Positions 24,949 to 38,900 of a stretch of DNA of 64,000 nt are shown piece after piece. The translations under genes were made by a program, and so were the position numbers. The notes under the pieces were generated by a model that was not told where the DNA came from, searched no databases, and saw nothing but the letters and a program-made list of their open reading frames with translations. This DNA comes from Oasisia sp. SBJ-2009 (lineage: Eukaryota; Annelida; Polychaeta; Sabellida; Siboglinidae), in assembly GCA_964017155.1 (NCBI GenBank), contig OZ024854.1, positions 18,037,555 to 18,101,554 on the forward strand, given 5' to 3'. Each line of letters begins with the position of its first letter. Position 1 is the stretch's first letter.

Positions 24949-27900
24949 AATGACAGGACAACCATATAAACATACACATGTGCATTCACAGACATAATTT
25001 TATATATTACGATTTTCACACAACTCATACACATAGACCAATGCAAAAACACATTGTCTAATATCACCAGGCCACAGGCAGATCATGTGATCACTGGACG
25101 CCAAGGAGATTGAGTACAAACTGACCTTGAGTGCAGTGGCGAGTGGCTTGGTTCCTTGACCACCGAGGTAGCGATATCTCATGCGTAGACTGCTGTCTCC
25201 CATGTTCTCGAGCAGGAATGTCACAGGCACAATACCTGATGACAATATCAAGAACATTTATAACAGGAACAGGAACAGGAAATGTCTGTATGTCCAAATA
25301 CATCGAACATAAAAGTCGTATTGAAGAACAAAAGACCATAGTTTTATTAGAATACAACACAATCAGATTGCCATAAAAGACCACACAATACAATGCTATC
25401 AGATCATCATGATTAATACACAAATGTAAGTATGGTGAGTATACGATATATGAAACATAAGTAAAGATTTATATCAGAAAGAGATAGTAGATTCAGGCTA
25501 AGGCTAAATATAGTCACTCTTGTAAAATTCACCCAACAAAATAATTTGAACAAGTAAATTTAACTCATAACAAACAGGTGAAACTCCATAGTATAGTTAG
25601 TGAATCCTCACTACACAAAACGTTTATAAACTATGTATTAATGCATTATATACGTACATAATATAGCAGAGTCGGTTTTTTAATTAAGTACCAGAAAGGG
25701 TACTAATTATTCGATCATGTATTGCATAGTCAGATAACAATTATGTGCCATATAAGCACCATAAATCTAGACAAGCATCCATTCAAGTGCCAAAATACAT
25801 GAAATAGATCACAAAACTGACCGAATAACAATAGTTAAATTAAATAATTAACATTACTGTGAATAGGCCAAAACTTAGCAAATGATATAGGTACATGGTA
25901 AAACACAAAATAAATGGTGATAAAACTGATTAAAACATATCATAATTGATAAGAAATAAATAAGTTAATTGGTGATGTGAACTGCTGCTTAAATCACACC
26001 AGCAAACTTGTCAAACACTGTCACCAGAACAGTTAACACAGGGGCAGTAAAATGACCAAATATTCAATTCTGTACAAACTTACAAATTACTTCAGTCAAC
26101 ACAACATGCTATTTGTTTGCTTTCCGCCTCAGTAATCAACAGAGCGTGTCACTGGTCTGCCCGTAATGTAAACATCACTTCTCAACGTAGGCGTAATGCT
26201 GTGGTTCTTAACCTTTGGTAGCGAAACAAAGTTTGGTTACCAAGCAATTTTGAAGGGATCAACAAGTCTAATAGCTATTTGAACTTTCATTTTGAGTCCA
26301 TCTTAGCCATGACAGGTACACACAAGTCTGAATGTATGGGTCAATGTACCATTTCTGGACAAGAATTTCGGTCACATCAAAAAAGATTACGAACCACCGT
26401 TTTAATCGCATACACATAACATGTATTGTTATGATTTAAATAATAATTGACACAGATATGTGACTTGTGATTCCATCATGATAATTGTCTTCAAGGATAT
26501 TCCGGGTATTTGGTCCCCTTCTCCCCCCATACCTTTACAATTAAATATGCAATTCACAATGGTTTGGCAGTCATCAATAAGTCAGAATTAATACAGTTTT
26601 ACGATAGACAAGTGCTTGCACTACCTTTTATACACATCTGCCTTTAAAAATGTTCCAGTGACCATGTAGTGTGCCACTGCCGATATGGCTACTTGGTGAG
26701 AAGTATTATTAACACCATAGGTTTGTACGCAGCTGTTTGTACACAGCTGTTGTTGCTAGTCGGCTGTGTGTTGAGTGTGAGGTAATGTGTGAGGTGTGTG
26801 TGTGTGTGTGACTCCTTGTACTCACCCAACCTATCACACTGCACCTGGTATTCATAAGCTCCAGAAGCATCGGCCGGCGGAGTAGGTTCTGACAACGGAA
26901 ATGAACATATCAAAGTACGTGAACCCATTTGAAGAATGGTCATGTTCTGACCATGGAAATGAAACGAATCTGGAGAATGTCTGTGTGTAATGACATTACC
27001 ATAGCGTTGACATATAAAAACGTCCCTGGGAAAATACTTGATGCCGCCAATCAGTGTTTTGAATTAAGGTAAACACGTAAAAAGACGGTTATAAATGTAC
27101 GTGTTCATAAATATAAATGTCTACACTGTATATTGATTATACATTATGATAATATATAGCGATATCATTAAAAAAATATTAATACGAAAATTCCTTGTGA
27201 GGATTGCTGTATTGACATTTTTCTCATGAACATTAAACTACAAATGAGATTAAAACATTCTGAGCCTGTGCTTCAAATAATAGATTATGTGTAATGAATT
27301 GAGTTAACTTGAATTACAGCATATCGCGATTTTGCATCTAATTTGGTGCATGCCAACTAAAAGTAAAAATATGTAAAGTAAGTATTTTATTATTGTTATT
27401 ATTATAGTCTCACGCAATATGTATAAAATATAACCACTCAAAAGTGAGTTGTGACCAACTCACTTTTGAGATAAGATAAACATAAATTAATTAATTATAC
27501 AAAAAACGCAATAATCATTTATTTAATATACCTGAGCATTGTGGTGAAAGGTATGCGAGGAATACAGTACCACCATATCATGATGAGAATGCCCATTGTC
27601 TGACACACTTTACTGCTTAGGTAGTCCGGAAAACATTGACCAAGTCTATTGAATGCTATTGTGTTATTCCATCAGTGAGACTTCACGCTTCAGTGAACAG
27701 CATCTGAATATGTGACACTGATGCTTGACTAACCCAATGTAACCAGGCAACGTAATGGGGCCTAGGTGGGCAGATTGTAACTGACCAGGCCAGACTACTA
27801 CTCTCATTAGAGTGGACCAGGGAACAGGACAACTGGGCATGTGTACACTAGAACTAAGCCAAGCTGAAGTGGGTCCTAATTCCCACAGTATCTGAAAGCA

Positions 27901-28334
27901 ACAGTTGCCAGACATCAATACTTCCTTAATTTCCAGTCGGCGCCATTCCGATGCCAGTCTGTCTGAATGGATTGAAATATGTAATGTTCAAATTCAGTGG
28001 TTCTCAACCTTCTAATCTACAAGCCACCCCAGCCCCCTGTGTCCGGGGAGCCCCATATAACATACGACATCCCATGCGTTTCCGCCACAATGATTTCAAC
28101 ACTTATTGTTTTATATAAGCGTTTATTAAACTTTAAAAGGTCATGTTTTTGCAATAGTGAGTGTTACTGAGCAGCTTGTAAGATATTTCTGGTGCACATG
28201 TATTTCAAAACTGATTCAATTGAAATAAATGTCACAGTTGGTATTTCGAAACATATACTTCAAACCTGTTCCTGACTGTTCTCACAATAGCTTCACGACA
28301 TGGCCCAGTCACTCAGTGAGAGGATGTACTGCTG

Positions 28335-28380
<46 letters not shown>

Positions 28381-29754
28381 TTTATGTATTAATATATATA
28401 TATATGTATATATGTATATATGTATATATGTATATATGTATATATGTATATATGTATATGTATATATGTATATATATATATATTAATACATAATTTTTTT
28501 AACATTTTCCTGCTATCTGGGGGACCCTTTTCCCCTTTGCAATTGCGACACCCCCCCCCCTCGTGGGTCGGGGACCTCCAGTTGAGGACCGCTGTTTAAA
28601 ATGACAATGTTTAAAACTATATACTTTACTTAATCAGCTTAACAACATGTGTTGGCCTCTACCATGTGTACAGAGCTTACGCAAATCAAACAAATTCTGG
28701 TAGATTCTGTAAGACGTCTGAATAAGTAACTGTTTACTTCTCATGTGGATCAAGTATCGCAATTTTCCTCAGGCTCTCAATTTGAAACAAAATTACAAAA
28801 CTAACTTAGCCAATGGCACATATTTCTTCAGAAATCTACCCTGATTTCAACTTGTGTGACCTATTTTTTCATTTAAGACACTTAAAGTGTGCATCTTTTT
28901 AATATTGTATCAGAATAAGGCCGATAATTTGGCAGTCTTTGGTGTAGACAATGCCTACCCGGTATGTGTTAATAACTACAATCAGTCGCTGATAATAGTT
29001 TTGAAAGAAACTATGACAAAAGTAGTAGACCAAGTTCTGTCCTACCTAATATCATTCGGTTTCACAGAAAAAGTATCGTGTTGTTTTTCAATATATCGGT
29101 TTTATCTTATTTCTTGTAAAATTATAATACTGAAAGTATTTTTTATATTTTTAGTTGGCATGCCAGTTAGATGCAAAATCACGATATGCTGTAAAATCTA
29201 TTACAGTAAATGAAATTTTGCTTTTACATTTTTTTTGGAAATTATCTGTTCCTTAGGAAAATACCAATAATATTTTATTAGCTGAAATTCTGACATATAT
29301 AATGGTAAAATAATATTAACATAAAATACACAAAAGAAACATTTTGATAACAAATTGTTATAATTTCTTGCACAAGATAGCAGATGTTTAGTTTTTGCAA
29401 ATACTTGGGATACACATATTAGTGAGGACTGTGGGGTTGCTTGCAATTAGCCACTGGGTCTTGCTAAATTGGGCAAGGAAAGAAGCAAATTTTGAGTTAA
29501 GAATATAAATTAGAAAACCCTAAATTTGATTGAATACAACAAATGTTCTAATCTCTTATATAATACCAACTGAGATATATATGCATGCATGAATGCATGC
29601 ATGTGTTGTGTGAGTATAAGTGTATGTATTGTTGTGTTAGTTTGTATGTGTGCGTGCATGCGTGTGTCACTGTTTGTATGTGCGTGCATGCGTGCGTGCA
29701 TGTGTGTGCACGTGTGTGTGTGTGCACGTGTGTGTGTGCACGTGTGTGTGTATG

Positions 29755-29813
<59 letters not shown>

Positions 29814-29841
29814 GTGTGTGTGTGTGTGATGGGGGTATATG

Positions 29842-29894
<53 letters not shown>

Positions 29895-29900
29895 GTGTCT

Positions 29901-29943
<43 letters not shown>

Positions 29944-32900
29944 TGCACATGCATGCGTGTATGCATTCATGTGTTCACCAATCAATCCAGGTGTGCAATG
30001 CAACCACACATGCTCTGAATCACAACAGATAAAAAACACAATCAGCATTCAGCACTTCTGAGACCAGTCCTCGTTGATCAAAGGCATTATAAATGTTGTG
30101 AGCACAACACAGCCAGGAGTTGACACTCGATGTATCCCAGCCTGAGCCACACACAGACACAGACACATCAACAACATGTTCTGACACAGACACACCCACC
30201 TGCAATATTCATGAAAAACTCTACACCAACAGTTCTATGTCCTCAGAGCACCAACCTGGGGGGAAGTCCTCCTCCAAGTCCGTGTCATACTCCTCCGAGT
30301 CGTAGGCCGGTCCCTCGAACCACCTTTCTAGGGCCCTGTCACAGGCGTCCTTCCCGTCTCCATCCTCCCCCTCCTCCTCCTCCTCCTCCTCCAATCTCTC
30401 CTCTTGCTCTTCCTCTTCTCCGACTCCTGAAGCAAGAGCAGTGAGGAACACCTGCTTACTGCACGTGGCCATCGAGAAGCAAGTCTCTCCACTCGGTCAC
30501 AGTCCAGCATGCAGTGACGTCACCACGTCATTGTCACAACCGTGTCCACATATGTAAAGGTCAGTCCGTATCATATAACCATCTCAACTCGACTCATCCA
30601 AGCCACTGGGGCACACACACACGTCACATGACCTCTCCGTGACGACGGAAAACTACGGATAATCTGCAGAACGACGTGGCAGCCGACGCCGTCGAAACAA
30701 AAACAAAACACTCCGGCAACGACGAAACGCAAACCATCTGCGACACTCAACACCTCCGATCACCACGACAATTAAGAGGAATTGGTTCCCTGGCCAGGCG
30801 CCGGGCCAGGTCAGCTGTTTAACAACACGACCGCGGTCTCCACGAGTGATATCGAGCACTCTGCAAATATGCCTTTCTCTCCCCGCCAAAGCAAGCAGTT
30901 TGTCGGGCATTGTGAAAGCGGCTATTTTTGCTTGTCCACTGGACAGTGATCAAACATGTTCTGACTGGACAATGGACGAACGGAACAAACAAAAATAGAT
31001 CTCAATTACACCTGTGTGTTCCCACTCTCGGCTGTTTTATGTTGATACTGTAGCCGGTGTTAGGCTAAAACCAACAATAAATATGAATTGTCTGGTGGAC
31101 ACATGGGACATCACTTAGTTGACCATTGACGGCAGGCCACAGAATGCACGGAGTGATTCATGCACTCAGAGCAATAGAAATGCATCTGACAGCAGTGTGA
31201 ATGGTCACTGACAGGTCACGGCAGTTGCAAATATTTATTATTAATATATTTAGCATGATTTAAGCAATATGATTCGATATCGACACCGAGCTTTGTCCCA
31301 GACTTTTGGGACGGAGAGGAGAATGACAACGAAACACCTGTCATAATTGCAACAAATTCCAGGAAGACACATTAGAAAAATCAGTGATCAGTGTCTTGAA
31401 ACCGAGATACATGCATTTCCTTATATTATTTTTTAAGCAATTAATCATTTTATGGTGGGTTAACAGCATAAACGACAAATACTTATCTTATAATTGACCT
31501 TTTTGACTCTGCTGATCTCCCAATTGTTTTCCCAGTCAACTCCTATGTACTTCCCACCACTGTGTGCTCTTCTCTTATAGTACACTATATTCTGACCCAA
31601 AATTCCCACAAACCCACCCCCTTCCCCAGACCCCAGACCACATTCCTCCACCAGGCCTTGGTTAGTCCCCTGTTATGCAGGACCAATTTAATGGTTACTT
31701 TATTTCACTGATTTGCCACAGCTGGTCATTTTACAGTCAGCTTCAGCCTACTGGTAGCTGCTAACTTGAAAATGAATACAGTAAATGATCTCAGAAAGGA
31801 GCCCCCTAAACAGGGGGCTCATGGACAGTCTCTGTAATGTGGCTTCTGTTTTACAGGTGGTCTCAAAACTAATGTCAGACACTACACCAACAAATTTTCA
31901 GTGAGAGAGGGGCTACGTGTTTCACATAAGACCCAGTAACTATGTACACGACTCTAATTATTTCACCACAAAGAGCACATGGCCTATGAAGACTGGGAGA
32001 AATTGCTCCCTTGCTTCAGAAAACATTCCATTTACTACACATCTTCCAAGATTGAATCTTCCAAAACAAACAGTGAATGGAGAAAATATTGTCACCTTCA
32101 ACAAAACACAAGACAAACTAGACAATGATTGGAAGATGGACATAATATATTTAAATCCTAAAATAAAAATATCACAAAACAACAATTGTTACACATAAAG
32201 GCGAGTAAATACAAGGCTGAACATCGTAATTTTCTAAACTAGAGATTCAGGCCAAATTATCCAGGTAAGTCAAAATTATATGTTATTACTGGTCATTTTG
32301 CTAGCTGATGACAGCTGGCTTTGAGTAGATCGGCTAAGTCGCCAGTCAACAACTAGCAAATTTTAAATAAAAATGTGTTGCAGTATATACAGTGTATGCT
32401 GGTTGAACATACATATAATATATATGTGATATTATTGATATATGAAATTGTCTATTAGTCCGGGGGAATTTGGACTTAGATGTTATCAGTGTGACAACCA
32501 AGCCAAGTTAGCCAACTGGTGCTTCAACAAGTAAAAAATCACCAATTTGTTGTATATATTCTTAAACAATACTGTACATTTATCAATCATCATATATGCT
32601 ATATATACAAATGAAATCATGCCGAGTTATTCAAACACACAATGACAACCCTATTATAGTGCCTACCTTAAATGTTTCAACGACTAGAGCATATGCGCAT
32701 ACATACACTATATATAGAAATGATATTTATCTGGATTTTAGTAATGACTATTTGTAATATATAATTACATAGTAAAATATAGTTAAGGAATTTACAACCC
32801 TGCCCAGTTTTCACTGTATCATTTGTTATCAATTTTTTTTTTTAATTCTAAATTGTAATTTGCCTGCTTTTAGTAGTACTTTTACCAATAAACGGTATGT

Positions 32901-35900
32901 TATCGTTGGAAGCAAAATCCTCCAGGTCTTTAAACGCTAACTGATATATACAAACGCATTGGGTCATGACCTAGAATATCAATAGTGCAGGTGTGAAGAT
33001 TAAACAGCTGTGATATCTTACCAGATTAAGGTACACCTACACTTTAAACAATCCAGGAATAGACTATAAATATTTTAATCTAGGACTAAACATTAAACGT
33101 ATAATCTGCACTCTGCAGACATAGGATTAATGCCTATAGGCTGTGCATCATTTGCCAGATAAAAGGTTTTTAATACCGATCAGGTTCTGATCTTAATAAA
33201 CTCGTTACTAGTCTGTGATGATCAGATTAAAGCTAATCTTATTAAAGAAAAACTGGATTTATTGCATTTTACTTGCTTGGCACAGGGATTATAATGCATA
33301 CATAATGAACTCAATTATGTCTATATATGAGGTTGTTGGCAGAACTGACAGAATTACAGCGTGAATCATACACTACAGACAGAGCCCATGCGACAGATTA
33401 CATATTTACTCTCCCAGTGCCAATGTGCAATATTTTTACTTCCGCTTAAGTAGCGATGACAACAGCTAGGCTAGCGCTGTCGATCGCCATTTGCGCCATA
33501 GGCGAAACGGTTTGCTATTTGGCGAAAATAAATAAAAACTCTTCGCCAAACTCTTCGCCAAATTGGCGAAATGTTATTTCTGTCATTAGTATTGTTGTTA
33601 TCAGCAATACATGACTGCATTATTCAACACCCGGCTCCGTTGAAGTTGCCTAAAGTTAGGCTAAACGATCGCACATTCAACTGACCCAAATAACCAGTCA
33701 ATGTAACGTGACCCGCTGGGTAAACAATAGGTCGCTAATCCCTCCACTTAGCCATGCTCACAGACAATAGAGGGGCTTAAATCAATCAAGAATTGGGCAC
33801 TTATGTACAAGTCCGACCCACCTCAATTTTGCCATTATAACTGTATTTTTGCCAACATTTGATATTTGATTTTGTTAATTCAATTAATTATAATCATCTT
33901 GCGCATATTTATAAACAGCGCGTCTTGGCATACTTTTGAGGTCGAAAAGACAGCGCGATTTGTGCCAGTCGCAAGCGCAGCGGTGCATGTTACTGCGCTG
34001 TGCACATGGAATAAGTGATAAACAGTTTGTTTATGCCGACCGCACTGTCTTTTCGACCTCAAAAGTCTGCTAAGACGCGCTGTTTATAAAACATAAATAT
34101 GCGCAAGATTATTATAATTAATTGAATTAACAAAATCAAGTATCAAATGTTGGCAAAAATACAGTTATAATGGCAAAATTGAGGTGGGTCCGACTTGTAC
34201 ATATGTGCCAAGAATTATGTTTACTAGACAATGGGGACCTGCCTGATGGCACTAATTAGAAGTTTGAGACAAGTACAACGCTGTACCTGGCAGGTTCCAT
34301 ATTATCGCTCAGTATCGGCGCAGTCACATGGCATTGTCAATGATTAATCAATGCGTCGTCTGGTGACTATTCAATAAAATGCCAATAAAGATTGTAATTC
34401 ATATATGTTTGACAAGTTTCACCACCAGAAACATTGTACAGATAAAAAGATGCATGTCAAAAACGTGTTTTATTACATATAGCCTGTGTCACCCAGGCCA
34501 GGATTACAGTCGACCACAGTTAGGTGAATTACTGTATTCAATTAATCAATTACTGAGCAGTCAAGTGATGTTTTAAGATAGGTAATAATTATTATCAATA
34601 CACTGTTTGACTCACTGCGGGGCAGCAAGAGTAGAGTAGGTGGTTCTTAATTATTTTGCCTAGTTATAAGTGTGTCTTTCAATATATGTTATACACACTT
34701 CTAATGTAAATTTTATTACATGATTAATAGTATTTGTTAGGTGCTGTTTCTTTATATTTTGCCAAATTTCCAACAGTTGTTCAGCTTTCATTTTATTGTT
34801 AAACAATGTTCTGTTAAATTATACTGTTTAGCTAAATATATAAATGTTTAGTTAATTAAATTTGGGCATTTTTTCGTGTGAATATTGTATAGAATGTTAT
34901 ATTATATTATGTCTTGCATTTTTATACCGGGTAATTTAATTGATCTAAAAAAATGGCTAAAGAGAATCTCATTTGGCTAAACAAATTTCCAACCTTTAGC
35001 CAAATTGGCTAAACAGATTTTAGGCACAGCGCTAGCCTAGAGCACTGAGAGCAAACAGAAGGAACCAATGGCTTTTGATGTTCATTCGAAAATGTTAATA
35101 GTACAAAAAACCTTTATCGTAAAAACTGTTTATCCGTGTTTTGATTGTGAACCTACATTTCCATCAGTTCTGCCTGTATCAGGAAGAAAATTGGCATGTG
35201 AGATTGTAAAATAAATCCCTAAGATTGAATTATGTTAGCATAGCTCCCCAGGCCAGCAGAAATGGGACCTCAGGGATCACAATTTGCAGTTTTAGCGCAC
35301 TAACTGCCATTATTCCCCTTGCGTCGTTGGGTAACTCTGTTTGTATAAAATAGCTTTATATGTTGAATACACGTGTGTGTACTACATGTGCTTGTAGATA
35401 TCCCTGGTATTCCATTGCAAGGTTATTCACTTTCTCGTGCACCCTCATCTAGCGCCATAGCTTTATGCAGAGACCCGCCCACCCACCATTTGGATGTATA
35501 AAACCCGTTATCGATGGGTAGAAATATTGCTGGACAGATGGAGGATGGGCAGAAAAATAATGAGCACAGAAGGTCTTCCATAAGCACAGAGATTGCCAGT
35601 CATGCTTTGAAAATGGGTGTAACGTGTGTGTTGTTACTTGATTTTAAGTAATAATCACACAGCTCGACTGGCTTGTGTAAATGTTACTTAACATATATGC
35701 CCATGTCTACCAACAAATTTGTGAAGGGCAAAAATGTTATCCTGCATAAAGTCCTGTCTATGTCAAATATATACATAACATATTTTGACACAAAAACTTG
35801 CATTCACACATGCATGCTCACATAAACACACTCACTCACACAGTCAATACTTACCAATTTCAGTGCTGACATCTAATGAGCTGCTTTCGAGGATGGCTGA

Positions 35901-38900
35901 AGAGGTCAAGGGGTTAAGGTCTTGTACCTCTGTGACTGACCATGGCTTTAGGTGTCCACCTCGTCTGCGGTCAGAGCTGACATGTCCACCACCGTGATAA
36001 CCATCAAAATCCCGAATGTCATTACCAGATGTGCGATCGAAACTGTGATCACCTCCGCCGCCAATGTGATCTGAACTGTGATCACCAGCATTATCTACTC
36101 TGTGATCACCATTGCGATCAAAAGCGTGATCACCATCACGATCGAAGCCATGACTACTGTCGTGATCTAAATTATGCCCGCGATCAAACCCATCATCACT
36201 GCTGTGATCGAAACCACGATCACCACCGCCATCTAAACTGCGATCACTAACGCCACCTAACCCGTGATCACCGCTGTGACGTAACCCACGATCCGTATAA
36301 CCACCGCAGTAATCGACATTGCCACCGAAATCACTTTTGTGAACGTCTCCGCGACTACTGCCACGGGAATCACCACTGAGCTCATCGAGGCTTTCGCCCC
36401 AGACCTGACGTGCGTCCGGGCGTGACCCCTTCCTGACCTGTGCACTGTGAACTCGCTGGCGGTCAGCAGTCGAAATGCTACCAGAAGACGCGGTCTTTGA
36501 CTGCACTCCTGTCTTGCCACCCTTTGACCACTGGTGACCACCACCTGGACCATGGCCAGGCTGGACCATCCACGGACGGATGCGGGTCACCTGAGCAATG
36601 CCCTCGCCTCGCTGACTTGAGCGTGATGACACCGAGTCACTGTCATATCCACCCGTGTCTTTGTAGTACTGAAATAAGATAAAAGTCATGATTAGTTTTA
36701 CAGCAATATACCATAAATTATTACTCTTTTCTGTATTCGCCTAATATATTTATTTGTATTTTGTTAGCATACACTGTCGAGTTACCTAATACTATTATCT
36801 ACTGTATTATTTTACTAGAAACATGTGTGCATGCATTGTTTGAAGACTTTCTTTCAATGTTGTATATTGATGACTGAGGCAAGTGTTTACATAACCGGCT
36901 CACAACTCCAGTGTCATAATCCTAATCTCAAAAGTGAGACAAGTATTCTACTTCAAACCAATCTTACACTTGCATCTCTAACAAACATTTTACATGGTGA
37001 AATTTATTTAATTTATTTTCAGTAAATTAATGTCTTCAAAAATATTAATTTAATCTAACAATATTGTGAACAGCTCTACGAAAAATTTGTTTTGTAATTT
37101 TACAGTAACTACAAGTACAGGTGATGCGAAAAACGATTACTTATAACTAACCTCAACTCTGCATGTTGACTGATAATGATAATAATAATGACTTTTTACA
37201 CACCCATATCCTCGAAGATCAAGCTCAGTGTGACAAAACCAACGGATTAAGCACTCTCATAATCATAAACAATGTGCAATCCAGATCAAAAATATATTAA
37301 CAAAACAGACTGTTACTTCAAATTAAATGTTTAGTGCCATACACTCCGTGAACATATGTAATGAGATGCACTCTGTAAACAACTGTAATGAGATGCATTC
37401 TGTAGACATATAATTAGATGCGCTCTGTATACATATGTAATTAGATGCGCTCTGTATACATATGTAATTAGATGCGCTCTGTATACATATGTAATAAGAT
37501 GCACTTTGTAAACATATGTAATGAGATGCACTCTGTAAACATATGTAATGAGATGCACTCTGTAAACTTCTGTAATGATATGCACTCTGTAAACATATGT
37601 AATGAGATGCACTCTGTAGACATATGTAATGAGATGCACTCTGTAGACATATGTATTGAGATGCACTCTGTAGACATATGTATTGAGATGCACTCTGTAG
37701 ACATATGTATTGAGATGCACTCTGTAGACATATGTAATGAGATGCACTCTGTAGACATATGTATTGAGATGCACTCTGTAGACATATGTATTGAGATGCA
37801 CTATGTAGACATATGTATTGAGATGCACTCTGTAGACATATGTATTGAGATGCACTCTGTAGACATATGTATTGAGATGCACTCTGTAGACATATGTATT
37901 GAGATGTACTCTGTAAACATATGTAATGAGATTTTATGAGATGCACTCTGTAGACATATGTAATGAGAAGCACTCTGTAGACATATGTAATGAGAAGCAC
38001 TCTGTAGACATATGTAATGAGAAGCACTCTGTAGACATATGTAATGAGAAGCACTCTGTAGACATATGTAATAAGATGCACTCCAGTAAACATACGTAAT
38101 GAGATACACTCTGTAAACTTCTGTAATTAGGTAACTGAGTGCAATCTACAAACATCTGTAATCATTGCATTTGACCGAACATTGAAGAAATGCAATGCAC
38201 TTGACAACTGTGTAAAATTAACATCACTTATATTTTACAACATCGCCGGCCCCCCTCACCCCTCCCCCACCCCCGACCTGTATTTCTGCAATAATAGAAG
38301 CAACAGTCACTTGGCAGTGCCCTGTGCCACAGACATGCCATGTTGATTAGGTATACAGCAAGTTGAGCTTCTGACTACTCACAGCTATTGTAGTGGTCCT
38401 ATTCTAATAACATAAATCTTGTTGTCCCACACAAAGCTTATAATAGAGTGCAGCCGAACCTCACAAAGCAGTAACCTGTACCTAGCGCATAGGCAAAGAT
38501 TATTCAGCAGTCGCTGATGAACCACCAGACAGAGTTTCGGCACTAAAGCCTACTCAAGTGACAATTATACGTGAACACGGTATTGCAGAGCTTACCCAAA
38601 CAAAGACAGGTCGGCGTATCAAACCATAAACGCTGCACCAGTTATCCTGCATGGGTACACAATCATCTAGTATTTAATGCCTGACGGCAAGAAGGTAGGC
38701 ACATGCAGGAATTATCAGGTACATCAATGCATCAAACCATACGCCTGTCAACACTCAACAGAGTTCAATAGTCATGCACCAAATTATGCTGGAAATAGCT
38801 GTCATTTGGAACGTTTAATAACAAATTGATATACAGTACAGTCTCTCCATAACGGTCATTGCCAGGACTACATTTATAACTTTAAAAAAGTAATTTCTTA

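Noticed and set aside
29510..30061. His/Thr and Cys/Val ORFs
   Set aside because: GT microsatellite translation.
36029..36250. Plus-strand ORF with Cys/Asp/His repeats
   Set aside because: Antisense shadow of the GDH-repeat exon.
37323..38109. 256-codon ORF of [13 protein letters not shown] repeats
   Set aside because: Product of the 27-bp minisatellite; equally open on the other strand.
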